A stretch of DNA of 64,000 nt from SHLQ01 sp964451305 (GTDB lineage: Bacteria; Actinomycetota; Acidimicrobiia; Acidimicrobiales; SHLQ01), in the NCBI GenBank assembly GCA_964451305.1, contig CAYVHV010000009.1:28178-92177 (forward strand), read 5' to 3'. The position numbers and the translations under genes were made by a program. The notes beneath the pieces are model-generated. The model saw nothing but the letters and a program-made list of their open reading frames with translations. It had not been told where the DNA came from and did not search any database. Of this stretch, positions 17,233 to 25,769 are shown piece after piece (position 1 is the stretch's first letter; every line of letters begins with the position of its first letter).

Positions 17233-18495
17233 TCACGTGGCCAGGCGCTGGAGGAACGCGTTCTGGAAGGTGCCTTCGGGGTCGAGTTCGCTGGCCAGCG
17301 AAAGGAAATCGTCGAGCCTCGGGAAACGGTCGATCAGCTCGTCTCGACCCATGGCGAAGAGCTTCCCCCAGTGCGGTGTTGGCGAGAACGGAGCGAGTGC
17401 GGCTTCGATGTCGGGCAGTAGAGCAATCACCTCCGCTGGATGCTTGAGCCAGGTAAACCCGATCGACAAGGTGTCCCTGCCAACCGACGGGCTCAGCCAG
17501 AGCTCGTCGGAGGCGACCGAACGGATCTCGGTTCCGCGCAGGTGCGGGTCGATCCGCTCCCCCAACTCGCGGAGCGCTTCGAGCGCCGCGACCCCATCGG
17601 TGCGGCGCACGAAGTACTCGCTCTGCAATTCATCACCGCCCGACGACGGATAACCGTCGGGCGTGAAGTGCGGCAATCGATCGAGCCACGGCCCTGGCTC
17701 TGTGGCTCGGGTGACCCGATCTTCGATGATGACGGTGTCCCACCGTGTTGCGCCCCACAGCTCGTCGGGCACCTCGGTGCTCTCGGGTTTACCGTCGCTG
17801 CCGATCGCTACTCGGGACTTCTGCCAGATGGTTCGAAACTCGGGCACCGCGTAGTGGCAGTGCAGGTTCACGCTGTACGCCGAGGCCATGATGTCGTCGA
17901 GATTGGCGAGAACGATTTCCCACGAGCTCGTTAGATAGACGTCTTGGCGCATGAAATAGGTCGGTTCCACATCGAGGGTCATCTCGGTGATGACACCGAA
18001 CGCACCGAGGCCGACAGCAATCGCTGCAAGCTCGGGGTTCGAACGGTCGTAGTGGCGCAACGAACCATCTGCGGTGACGAGTTCGATGCCGCTAATCGCC
18101 GAGGCGAGAATCTGGTTGCTGTCGCCTGAACCATGAGTTCCCGTTGCCGTGCCACCGGCGACCGAAATGTGTGGCAGCGAACCCATGTTGTGGAGCGCTA
18201 CTCCCTCGGTTTCCAACGCCTGGGCTACCGCACCATAGGTCCAACCACCGGGAACGGTTGCCGTCATGGTCTCATGGTCGACCGAAACGTCGAGGTCGAG
18301 TGCCGCGGTGTTGATCTGCAACCCACCCGCAGTATCGGCAACCCGATTGAACGAGTGGCGGGTGCCGAGGGCCTTGACCTTCTTCGCTCCAGCTACGAGC
18401 TCTTGAAGCTCCTCGACCGAGCGTGGCTGTGCGTACTCAGCGGCGTCGTACGCGATATTTTTCGACCAGTTCTGCGACCGGTTGGGCTCTGCCAT
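17233..18495 (-). CDS. FAD-linked alditol/lactone oxidase
   Basis: VAO/PCMH-type flavoprotein related to alditol (xylitol) oxidase AldO and L-gulono/arabinono-lactone oxidases. Its 420 residues begin with the FAD-binding segment around VKALGTRHSFNRVADTAGG and HNMGSLPHISVAGGTATGTH plus GSGDSNQILASAISGIELVT; the C-terminal cap has FTPDGYPSSG and the family end PHWGKLF. Such enzymes oxidise polyols or sugar lactones with oxygen, releasing H2O2. No signal peptide, so it is cytoplasmic. The AldO-type HNMGSLPHISVAGG segment favours an alditol oxidase over a lactone oxidase, but the substrate is not proven. Confidence 0.82.
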   Translation of the reverse strand: MAEPNRSQNWSKNIAYDAAEYAQPRSVEELQELVAGAKKVKALGTRHSFNRVADTAGGLQINTAALDLDVSVDHETMTATVPGGWTYGAVAQALETEGVALHNMGSLPHISVAGGTATGTHGSGDSNQILASAISGIELVTADGSLRHYDRSNPELAAIAVGLGAFGVITEMTLDVEPTYFMRQDVYLTSSWEIVLANLDDIMASAYSVNLHCHYAVPEFRTIWQKSRVAIGSDGKPESTEVPDELWGATRWDTVIIEDRVTRATEPGPWLDRLPHFTPDGYPSSGGDELQSEYFVRRTDGVAALEALRELGERIDPHLRGTEIRSVASDELWLSPSVGRDTLSIGFTWLKHPAEVIALLPDIEAALAPFSPTPHWGKLFAMGRDELIDRFPRLDDFLSLASELDPEGTFQNAFLQRLAT

Positions 18496-18540
18496 GGCGT
18501 CACCGTAGTCGCCCTGTGATGGAGCTGACGGCAGAAGTCT

Positions 18541-19023
18541 TCAGCCGAGCATCTTGGTCGCGTACCACTTGCCGGTTCGCCAACCGATCGGCGTGTAGAT
18601 GACCGCGGCGATAATGCCGATTGCGGTGATCCCCGCGTCGAAGAACCCAAAGAGGACAGCACTGACGAACAGCCCGCTGAAGATGGCGAACGTCGGGAGT
18701 GCCGCACCGATGGCTGGGGCGCGATGAACTTGGCCCATCGAATCGAGCGCAAGACTGAGGATGAGGCCGGAGATCGGCCCGATCAGGACCGCGTAGAGCC
18801 CGCCGAGCACGAGGAAGATTCCGACCTGAACGAGGGCGACTTCCCACTCCCCGAGGACGGCCGAGGCAATGCCGAGCACGACCACGGTTGCGAGGACCAT
18901 TGCGACCGTTCCGAACAATCCAGCCAGGGGCCCGTAGACGACGGCGGGGCGCGTTCCTCCTCGTGAACGAAACCGGCCGGGCACAGAACCGCTGATCGCT
19001 GGTGGAGGTGGTGCGTCCTGCAT
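18541..19023 (-). CDS. Four-helix membrane protein, paralogue A
   Basis: A 160-residue protein with a Pro-rich N-terminal tail and four hydrophobic helices (for example GTVAMVLATVVVLGIASAVL and LVQVGIFLVLGGLYAVLI), ending IYTPIGWRTGKWYATKMLG. It shares size, topology, a central GPISGLILSLAL-type helix and a Trp/Tyr-rich basic end with the next gene (GLITGLILGVL; VSVGYRSGRWFVRN), so the two are probably tandem paralogues. No domain is recognised. It lies 76 bp after that gene and 45 bp before aldO on the same strand. Confidence 0.65.
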   Translation of the reverse strand: MQDAPPPPAISGSVPGRFRSRGGTRPAVVYGPLAGLFGTVAMVLATVVVLGIASAVLGEWEVALVQVGIFLVLGGLYAVLIGPISGLILSLALDSMGQVHRAPAIGAALPTFAIFSGLFVSAVLFGFFDAGITAIGIIAAVIYTPIGWRTGKWYATKMLG

Positions 19024-19099
19024 ATGTCCAAAATTACGTCATGCCACCCGGCCGAGCAATTGGGGCAGATCGGGCACATCATCAACGTGCTCAATCCGT

Positions 19100-19558
19100 T
19101 CATGCTCGGGTGTTGCGGACGAACCACCTGCCGGACCGATAGCCGACCGATACGAACAATGGTGCCGAGACCGCCAGCACGGCAGCGACAACGACGGTGG
19201 ACCCGTCCTGAAGCAAGCTGAAAATGAAGATGAACGGGATGACCAGCGCCGCGACCCCTCCAAGAATTGGAGCCACTCGTTGCTGCTTGAGGACTCCCAA
19301 TATCAGGCCGGTGATGAGCCCGAAGAACGAGCCGAGTCCAATGGCGATCACCGTGGCGAAGACGAGAACGGCAGGCAAAAACTGGAACGGTTCTGTCCAA
19401 CCGGTCTCAGGAACTTGGGCGAAGGCGAGGACCAACGAGGTCAACACGCCCAGCACAACGGCGCCTCCGAGCCCCGCCATAAGGCCCTTCCAAGCGGCGG
19501 TCCCGATGGTTCGACCAAAGCTAGGAGCAGGATCGACACCTGGTGGAGCATGCTGCAT
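19100..19558 (-). CDS. Four-helix membrane protein, paralogue B
   Basis: A 152-residue hydrophobic protein with four predicted helices (GLGGAVVLGVLTSLVLAFA, FLPAVLVFATVIAIGLGSFF, LGGVAALVIPFIFIFSLL, TVVVAAVLAVSAPLFV) and a basic C-terminus (GYRSGRWFVRNTRA). It begins 18 bp after the stop of a DMGDH-like flavoprotein and may be part of that transcript. The N-terminal 20 residues are Pro/Ala-rich, as in paralogue A. The function is unknown. Confidence 0.65.
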   Translation of the reverse strand: MQHAPPGVDPAPSFGRTIGTAAWKGLMAGLGGAVVLGVLTSLVLAFAQVPETGWTEPFQFLPAVLVFATVIAIGLGSFFGLITGLILGVLKQQRVAPILGGVAALVIPFIFIFSLLQDGSTVVVAAVLAVSAPLFVSVGYRSGRWFVRNTRA

Positions 19559-19576
19559 GACCCTAAGGGTATCGGC

Positions 19577-22075
19577 CTACTCCGAACGGAGCCATGGGCG
19601 TAATTGCACCTCGGCTGGGACTCGACCACCGGGCAGTTCGATCTCCCATTCGGCGTCGTCGACCCAATCCGACGTCACTCGCTCATCGCCGCGGACGGCC
19701 AGTGCCATCCCGATCGCTGCTCCCACCGTGTGCCCCCACATTCCGCCGGTGACATAGCCGACCGGCGCACCGTTGCGGAACAGGGTTTCGTTGTGATGTA
19801 GGAGCTGCGCGTCAGGGGTGGTCTCCTGGACGAGCTTCACCTGTACGAGGCGTTGCGTTGCACCGACCTCACGTTGGGCGACGAGGGCTGCCTTACCTCG
19901 GAAGTCGGCGTCCTTGTCCCACGCAATAGCGAACGACAGGCCAGCTTCGAGCGGGGTGTCATCGGGAGTGATGTCGTGACCCCAATGGCGATATCCCTTC
20001 TCGAACCGAAGCGAGTTCAGCGTGAAGTACCCGCACAGTTCCAGGCCGTGACCTGCCCCAGCGTCGGCGATCGCATCCCACAGCGTCGCCGCGTCGGCAG
20101 CAGAAACATAGAGCTCCCAGCCGAGCTCACCGACATAACTCATGCGGTTGGCCAACACCTCAATCCCTGCAATACCGATCCACTGGTTCGTGGCGAAAGG
20201 AAATGCCTCGTCACCCAAGTCGACCGACGCGAGACCCTGCAGCAGATCGCGCGCGTTCGGACCCATCACGGCGATGCATGCGTAGGTTTCGGTGACGTCG
20301 GTGACCTGAGCATTGCGCCCGGCCGTTGCCCGTCGAAGCGTGTTGAGATCGCGCTGACGAGTCCCGGCACCGCCGATGACCCAGAAGGTGTCAGAAGAGA
20401 TGCGGCTGACCGTGAGATCGGCTTCGATACCACCATGGTTGTTCAGCCATTGGGTGTACACCGAGGCGCCCACCTCACCGTTGACCGCTCCGGCCGAGAG
20501 GTAGTCGAGAATCTCACCAGCTTCGTCGCCTTCGACGCGGAGCTTGGAGAATGTCGACAAATCGAACATCCCGACGTTCTCGCGAACCGCCCTGTGCTCT
20601 ACAGCGTTCGCGCCGTGCCAGCCTTCGATACTCCAGGAGTAGTCGTAGGTGTTCGCCACGTCAGCGCCGTCCGCACCAGCACCGTCGCGGGCGTAGTACA
20701 TCGGACGGTCCCAGCCATTGAGATCCGCAAAGTACGCGCCCGCGGCTTCGGTCCTGTCGTAGACTGGCGACCGTTTGATGCCGCGAGCGGTGTTGTAGGT
20801 GCGGGTCGGCCAGTGTGGCGCATAGAGCAGGCCAAGTACTTCGACCGTTCGGTCGCGCAGATAGGTCTCATCGTTTTGCCACGACTCGAAGCGTCGAATG
20901 TCGACATCGTGCAGGTCGAAGGGCGGCTCTCCCTCGGTGATCCAATGTGCCAGCGCCATACCCGCCCCACCCGCTGACTGAATGCCGATCGAGTTGAAAC
21001 CTGCAGCGACGAAGAGCGAGTCGAGGGTGGGGGCTTCGCCGAGGATGTAGGAATCATCGGGCGTAAAGCTCTCCGGACCATCGAACAAAAGGCGAAGGCC
21101 GGTCTCGTGCAACGCTGGAATACGATCGAACGCCGGACCGAGCCACTCCCCCAAGTGGTCTGGATCGGGATCCATCGTAATGAACGCCCTATCGGTCGGA
21201 GGCGGACCCGACGCTGGCCACGGGCGAGCAATCGGCTCGAAGAGACCGACCAACATGGAGCCACCGGCCTCGGGCTTGAGGTACGCCCAGCGGTCGGGGT
21301 CTCGGAGGATCGGACCGTCCTGGTCGATGCCGTCTATCGGTTCGGTAACGACGTAGTGATGCTCGGCCGCCATGAGCGGCACGTTGACGCCCGCCTTCTC
21401 CGCGAGGTGCCTGGTCCACAATCCACACGCGAGCACGACATGTTTCGCCGCGATCTCGGTGCCGTCGTCGGTGCGAACGCCAACACAACGGGTTCGGCCA
21501 CCGCTGGCCGATTCGGTGAGAAGGTCGTCGACACCAACACCCTCGGAGACCGTTGCTCCGCCGTTGCGAGCACCACGGATGAGCGCCATCGTGCAATCCG
21601 ATGGGCCGACGACCGAATCTTCGGGAAGCCAGATTCCGCCGAGCAAGTCATTCGTCTCCGCGAGAGGAAAGCGTTCTTTGATCTCGTCAGCGGTGATCTC
21701 CTCTGCGGTGATCCCGAGGTACCGAGCCATGCCCGCCGTGCGACGCAGCTCCTCCCATCGATGCGGCATCGACGCCATCGAGATCGCACCTGGCGCCCGG
21801 AAGCCGGTATCTTGCCCGGTCTCCTCTTTCAACGTTTGGTACAGGTTGTGGCTGTATCGAGCGAGCTTGGTCTGATTCTCAGTCGACCGAAGCTGCGCAA
21901 CGAGGCCGGCAGCATGCCATGTCGTACCGCCGGTGAGCTGATGACGTTCGAGCACCAGCACGTCGCTGATGCCCTTCTTCGTCAGGTGATATGCAATCGA
22001 TGCTCCGACGATGCCACCTCCGACGACGATGACCTCGACCTGTTCGGGCAGTGACTTGGCGGAGGACCCGCTCAC
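19577..22075 (-). CDS. Dimethylglycine/sarcosine dehydrogenase-like flavoprotein (copy 2)
   Basis: An 832-residue fusion typical of dimethylglycine dehydrogenase and sarcosine-oxidase-alpha relatives. The N-terminal DAO FAD domain has VIVVGGGIVGASIAYHLTKK and LTGGTTWHAAGLVAQLRSTE; the central FAO_M cap follows; the C-terminal half is a GCV_T folate-binding aminomethyltransferase domain (MFDLSTFSKLRVEGDEAGEI, then EVLANRMSYVGELGWELYVS) and a GCV_T_C barrel (GYVTGGMWGHTVGAAIGMAL). Such enzymes demethylate N-methyl amines and pass the one-carbon unit to tetrahydrofolate. The start is GTG 22075, overlapping the upstream paralogue's stop by 4 bp. The substrate is not determinable. Confidence 0.85.
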   Translation of the reverse strand: MSGSSAKSLPEQVEVIVVGGGIVGASIAYHLTKKGISDVLVLERHQLTGGTTWHAAGLVAQLRSTENQTKLARYSHNLYQTLKEETGQDTGFRAPGAISMASMPHRWEELRRTAGMARYLGITAEEITADEIKERFPLAETNDLLGGIWLPEDSVVGPSDCTMALIRGARNGGATVSEGVGVDDLLTESASGGRTRCVGVRTDDGTEIAAKHVVLACGLWTRHLAEKAGVNVPLMAAEHHYVVTEPIDGIDQDGPILRDPDRWAYLKPEAGGSMLVGLFEPIARPWPASGPPPTDRAFITMDPDPDHLGEWLGPAFDRIPALHETGLRLLFDGPESFTPDDSYILGEAPTLDSLFVAAGFNSIGIQSAGGAGMALAHWITEGEPPFDLHDVDIRRFESWQNDETYLRDRTVEVLGLLYAPHWPTRTYNTARGIKRSPVYDRTEAAGAYFADLNGWDRPMYYARDGAGADGADVANTYDYSWSIEGWHGANAVEHRAVRENVGMFDLSTFSKLRVEGDEAGEILDYLSAGAVNGEVGASVYTQWLNNHGGIEADLTVSRISSDTFWVIGGAGTRQRDLNTLRRATAGRNAQVTDVTETYACIAVMGPNARDLLQGLASVDLGDEAFPFATNQWIGIAGIEVLANRMSYVGELGWELYVSAADAATLWDAIADAGAGHGLELCGYFTLNSLRFEKGYRHWGHDITPDDTPLEAGLSFAIAWDKDADFRGKAALVAQREVGATQRLVQVKLVQETTPDAQLLHHNETLFRNGAPVGYVTGGMWGHTVGAAIGMALAVRGDERVTSDWVDDAEWEIELPGGRVPAEVQLRPWLRSE

Positions 22076-24525
22076 CCGCGGAGCTCCTCATTCTCAGGAT
22101 CCCACACAGGCCCATCGAGCACGGTTGCATCGACATTCTCTCCGAGGATCATCACCGTCAGCGCCGTTCCCGGTGCTGCAGCATCTTCACTCACGAACGC
22201 GAACGCCAGGCTCTTATCGACGGTGAACCCGTAGCCGCCAGAGGTCGTCAACCCGACCGGCTTCCCGTCGAACATGACCGCTTCGCCGCCGAGTGCGTCA
22301 GCAGTATCGTCGGGGTTTCCATCTACATAGGCCGGCAGGTCGAGTTCGAGGTATACGAGCCGCCAGTCGTTGCCCGTCGGCGGGGTATCGAGTGCGTCGA
22401 GGCCGATGAAATCGCCACGATCACGCTTGACCCAACGCTCGACGCCCGCCTGGAGCGGCCCGATGTCGTGGGTAAGTTCGAAGCGACTCAGGTATGCCTT
22501 CTCCATGCGCAACGAGTTCAGTGCGTGGCTTCCAATATCGGTGAGGCCGATGCCGTCGTCACTCGCTGCGAACAACCCGTCATAGAGCTCGAGTAGTCGA
22601 TCCATGGCGACGTGGAGTTCCCAGCCCAGTGAACCGGTGAAGCCGACGCGCAATGCTCGAACCGGAACACCGCACACATCGATCTGCTGCTGGCGAAGAA
22701 AGCCGAAACCCTCGTTCGATACGTCGGCGTCGGTACACGCGCGCATCAAGGCACGAGCATTTGGTCCGGCGATTGCCACAGCGCCGAGTGCGCGCGTGAC
22801 GTCGGTGATTGTCACGTCGTCGCCGCCAACGTTCTGGGTGAAATGGTCGAGGTCGCGAACATGGCCGACAGCGGCAGAAACCACGTAGTAGTGGTTCTCG
22901 GCGAGGCACGTGATCGTCACCTCGGTCTCGATGCGGGCTGCGGGCGTCAGCACATAGTTGAGTGCGATCTTGCCAACGGTGGTCGGTACGATGCCGGTGG
23001 TGAGCCGGTTCAGGAACGCGTGAGCGTCGGGGCCTGAGACTTCGAACTTGGTGAATGCCGACATGTCCATGATGCCGACCTTCTCGCGGACGGCTCGGGA
23101 CTCTTCTTTTGCTGCGCCATACCAACTCGGGCGATGCCAACCGTGGGAGTCTTCCAGGGGTTGGCCGACGGGCACGAACCACTTGGGCTGTTCCCACCCG
23201 TAGGCCTGCGTGTGCACTGCCCGCTTCTCGACGAGCGTGTCGTAGAGCGCCGATGTCCATACCGGCCGATGTGCCATGCGTTCTTCGCCGGGCGGGTGCG
23301 CCCGGAACATCCACTCGTAGTCCTCGATGGCCTTGTTGCGCACGAATTCTTGGTCGGCCCAGCCGAAGCGTCGAGGGTCGTAGTGGCGGAGGCTGAGTTC
23401 GGTCGAGCCATGGACGATCCAACGGGCGAGTTCGCGGCCGGCTCCGGGACCCCATGCCAGGCCGATCGACGATCCAGTGTTCAGCCAGTAGTTGCGAAGC
23501 CCGGGAGCTGGACCGAGCAGCATGTGTGCATCGGTCGTGTGGGTGATGGCGCCGTGGATGACTCGCTTGATCCCGACGTCGGCGAAGATCGGAACTCGAT
23601 TGAAGGACTCTTCGAGCCACGGCGCGATCTTGTCGTAGTCCTCGGGGAAGAGCGGGTTCTCCGCATCCCATGGAACGCCCTCATCCCAGATCGACTCGGC
23701 GCCGGTCTGTTCGTAAATTCCGATGAGGCCGGCGGTCTGTTCTTGGCGGATATAACCAGCGACGCGGTTGTCGCGCATGACGGGCATTTCCCAACCATCG
23801 TTCTTCTGAGCGTCGACGAGTTCTTGCACCTCATCGGTGACGAGGTAGTGGTGCAAGATGTTGGCTTGGGGCACGTTGAACCCGGTGAACTGACCGACCT
23901 GATGCCCGTAGCAACCAGCGGCATCGACGACATGTTCACAGGTGATCGAACCCTGCTCGGTCGTCACATCCCATTCGCCATTCGCTCGCTGCTGCACGTC
24001 GAGCACGCGGTTGCGGCGCAGGACCGTCGCCCCGTTCGCTCGCGCTCCGTTGGCAAATGCCATGGTCACGCCGCTCGGGTCGACGTGGCCTTCGCCCTCG
24101 GTCCAGATGGCAGCCTTTACGTCCTTGAAGTCGTAGTAGGGGTTGTACGTTTTTGCTTCGTCGGGGCCGATCAGTTCGATCGGATAGCCGAGATATTTGC
24201 CAATGCCGAGCTGCACCTTGAGTGCGTCGAGTTCGTCGTCGGTGTACGCCACTCGAAGGCCGCCGGGCTGGTGAAACGAGATTGCTTGGCCGGTGTCGGC
24301 TTCGAGGTGCTCATACAACTCGATGGCGTAGTGGTGGAACGCCGCCGTTGTGTAGTCGGCGACCGAGCGGGTGATCTGACCGGCGGCGTGCCAGGTCGAT
24401 CCAGAGGTCAGTTCGGCCTTTTCGATGAGGACGCAGTCGGTCCACCCTTCGAGGGTGAGGTGGTAGAGCAGAGACGCTCCATGCACGCCTCCACCGATAA
24501 TGACAACGCGAGCGCGGTCTTGCAC
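22072..24525 (-). CDS. Dimethylglycine/sarcosine dehydrogenase-like flavoprotein (copy 1)
   Basis: An 817-residue protein with the same DAO, FAO_M, GCV_T and GCV_T_C order as the following gene. Key segments are VVIIGGGVHGASLLYHLTLE (FAD dinucleotide fold), LTSGSTWHAAGQITRSVADY, MDMSAFTKFEVSGPDAHAFL (start of GCV_T) and VGFTGSLGWELHVAMDRLLE. It starts with GTG 24525. The pair forms a two-gene unit with a GTGA junction; the copies have diverged well beyond recent duplication, so they likely act on different N-methyl substrates or as subunits. Palindromes 60-100 bp upstream may control them. Confidence 0.85.
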   Translation of the reverse strand: MQDRARVVIIGGGVHGASLLYHLTLEGWTDCVLIEKAELTSGSTWHAAGQITRSVADYTTAAFHHYAIELYEHLEADTGQAISFHQPGGLRVAYTDDELDALKVQLGIGKYLGYPIELIGPDEAKTYNPYYDFKDVKAAIWTEGEGHVDPSGVTMAFANGARANGATVLRRNRVLDVQQRANGEWDVTTEQGSITCEHVVDAAGCYGHQVGQFTGFNVPQANILHHYLVTDEVQELVDAQKNDGWEMPVMRDNRVAGYIRQEQTAGLIGIYEQTGAESIWDEGVPWDAENPLFPEDYDKIAPWLEESFNRVPIFADVGIKRVIHGAITHTTDAHMLLGPAPGLRNYWLNTGSSIGLAWGPGAGRELARWIVHGSTELSLRHYDPRRFGWADQEFVRNKAIEDYEWMFRAHPPGEERMAHRPVWTSALYDTLVEKRAVHTQAYGWEQPKWFVPVGQPLEDSHGWHRPSWYGAAKEESRAVREKVGIMDMSAFTKFEVSGPDAHAFLNRLTTGIVPTTVGKIALNYVLTPAARIETEVTITCLAENHYYVVSAAVGHVRDLDHFTQNVGGDDVTITDVTRALGAVAIAGPNARALMRACTDADVSNEGFGFLRQQQIDVCGVPVRALRVGFTGSLGWELHVAMDRLLELYDGLFAASDDGIGLTDIGSHALNSLRMEKAYLSRFELTHDIGPLQAGVERWVKRDRGDFIGLDALDTPPTGNDWRLVYLELDLPAYVDGNPDDTADALGGEAVMFDGKPVGLTTSGGYGFTVDKSLAFAFVSEDAAAPGTALTVMILGENVDATVLDGPVWDPENEELRG

Positions 24526-24587
24526 GTACTTGTCCTTCGAGAGCGGGAATGCTCAAACGTACGCGCTGGACATCCAAGATCGCGAAC

Positions 24588-24601
24588 TGAACGCCCGTTC
24601 A
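24588..24601. promoter_or_regulatory. 14-bp palindrome upstream of DMGDH pair
   Basis: TGAACG-CC-CGTTCA, a perfect inverted repeat with 6-bp arms, about 63 bp upstream of the GTG of the first flavoprotein gene. Size and symmetry are like a dimeric-repressor (for example TetR-type) operator. No regulator gene adjoins it, so the role is inference. Confidence 0.35.
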
Positions 24602-24608
24602 ATGACCC

Positions 24609-24625
24609 TTGGGGTCTGACCCCAA
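24609..24625. repeat. 17-bp perfect palindrome (TTGGGGTC-T-GACCCCAA)
   Basis: Perfect 8-bp arms around one base in the 119-bp gap between the flavoprotein and anti-sigma genes. It has no T-run on either side, so a classical terminator is unlikely. Similar GGGGTC...GACCCC palindromes occur as dispersed intergenic repeats in many bacteria; I see no second copy in this window. Confidence 0.5.
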
Positions 24626-24644
24626 ATCGAAGGGTTCGGGGTCG

Positions 24645-25022
24645 CTACTCGAAACCGAGTGCTTGGGTGATCCGTGCTCGAACATCGTCGGGCATTGGAT
24701 CGAACGCTTTCGCGGCGAGCGTAGAGCGGTATTGCATCTGAAAGGCCTGGGCTGTCTGACACGAGCCGCAGGTGCCGAGGTGATTTTGCACGCTCGCTGT
24801 CAGGGCCGGCGAGAGTTCGCCATCGAGGTACATCCCGAGACTTCCATGCACATCAAGGCACGTCGCGGGCGGCGGAGCGCTGCCGTGCGGTGACGACACC
24901 AGCTGAGGACCAGCAGGGTTGAATGCGTCGACAACCGCAAACCCATCTCCGGCGCTCGCAAACGGCGGCGAAGCTGCGAAGACCTGGTCTTGGCTCGGCT
25001 GACTGTTCGGATCGGTGCTCAT
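24645..25022 (-). CDS. rsrA: Zinc-containing anti-sigma factor (RsrA/mycothiol type)
   Basis: A 125-residue partner of the sigma factor encoded immediately upstream (ATGA overlap). Its C-terminal 80 residues form a ZAS domain: CLDVHGSLGMYLDGELSPAL followed by VQNHLGTCGSCQTAQAF, giving the HxxxCxxC zinc/redox motif plus an upstream Cys/His. Known relatives bind SigR/SigH when reduced and release it on disulfide stress. The first 50 residues (Ser/Pro/Ala-rich, probably disordered) are longer than in Streptomyces or Mycobacterium RsrA. Identity rests on the motif and the sigma-gene context. Confidence 0.85.
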   Translation of the reverse strand: MSTDPNSQPSQDQVFAASPPFASAGDGFAVVDAFNPAGPQLVSSPHGSAPPPATCLDVHGSLGMYLDGELSPALTASVQNHLGTCGSCQTAQAFQMQYRSTLAAKAFDPMPDDVRARITQALGFE

Positions 25023-25681
25023 GTCGCTATCTCCGTGTGAGAGTCGTCGTTCGTGGATTCACCCGCTGATGTGCCCGCAGAGTCGGCAACGTCATCTTTT
25101 GTTTCTTCATTCCCGATTTTTTCGTCGGGGAGCAAATTTCTTTCCGCAGCGAAATCGTGAAGGTTCTTCTCCAGCGCCTTTCGCCCGCGGTGGATGCGGC
25201 TCATGACCGTGCCGATCGGGATCTCGAGGATCTCCGCGATCTCCTTGTACGCAAAGCCCTCGACGTCGGCGAGCAGAACCGCCATTCGAAAGTTCGCGGG
25301 CAGGGCTTCGATCGCATCCTTTACTTGGCTGTCGGTGATCGAGTCCAAAAACGCGTCCTCGGCACTCGAGCCAATCTCCGAGTTCTCGCCACCGAGGCGA
25401 CGGTAGAGATACATGTCTTCGACATCGGCGATATCAGATTCGTCGGGCCGACGTTGCTTCTGGCGATAGCGGTTGATGTAGCTGTTGGTCAGGATGCGGT
25501 ACATCCATGCCTTGAGGTTCGTACCGTCTTGAAAGCGTTCAAAACCTCGATATGCCTTCAGGTAGGTCTCTTGTACGAGGTCCTCGGCGTCGCTCGGATT
25601 GCGGGTCATTCGCATCGCGGCCGAGTACAGCTGATCCATCAGCGGCATGGCCTGCTCTGCAAACGTGGAGGGGTCTGCCAT
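25019..25681 (-). CDS. sigR: ECF sigma factor, SigR/SigH family
   Basis: Region 2 covers LYSAAMRMTRNPSDAEDLVQ, ETYLKAYRGFERFQ and NLKAWMYRILTNSYINRYR; region 4 is ALPANFRMAVLLADVEGFAY followed by KEIAEILEIPIGTVMSRIHR. These are close to the thiol-oxidative-stress sigma SigR/SigH. 220 residues, with an acidic Asp/Ser/Glu-rich tail of about 35 residues after region 4 that typical SigR lacks. Transcribed with rsrA. I looked for a SigR-type GGGAAT/GTT promoter in the 88 bp upstream and did not find a convincing one. Confidence 0.88.
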   Translation of the reverse strand: MADPSTFAEQAMPLMDQLYSAAMRMTRNPSDAEDLVQETYLKAYRGFERFQDGTNLKAWMYRILTNSYINRYRQKQRRPDESDIADVEDMYLYRRLGGENSEIGSSAEDAFLDSITDSQVKDAIEALPANFRMAVLLADVEGFAYKEIAEILEIPIGTVMSRIHRGRKALEKNLHDFAAERNLLPDEKIGNEETKDDVADSAGTSAGESTNDDSHTEIAT

Positions 25682-25769
25682 AGTGGGCGAGTGTAGATGA
25701 ATTCATCGAGCGAACACCGCCTCCGGCGCACTTCGGGAGGTCTGCGCGACGACGGCGTAGACTGTCCAC

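Noticed and set aside
19024..19099. Cys-rich small frame (MMCPICPNCSAGWHD-like) between the two membrane paralogues
   Set aside because: Looks like a metal-binding motif, but it continues into the next gene in the wrong frame without a stop or ribosome site; probably chance.
23134..24741. 535-aa plus-strand open frame
   Set aside because: Antisense shadow of the first DMGDH-like gene, whose FAD and GCV_T motifs are clear on the minus strand.
25682..25769. SigR-type autoregulated promoter upstream of sigR
   Set aside because: No GGGAAT-N18-GTT-like pair is visible in this short region.
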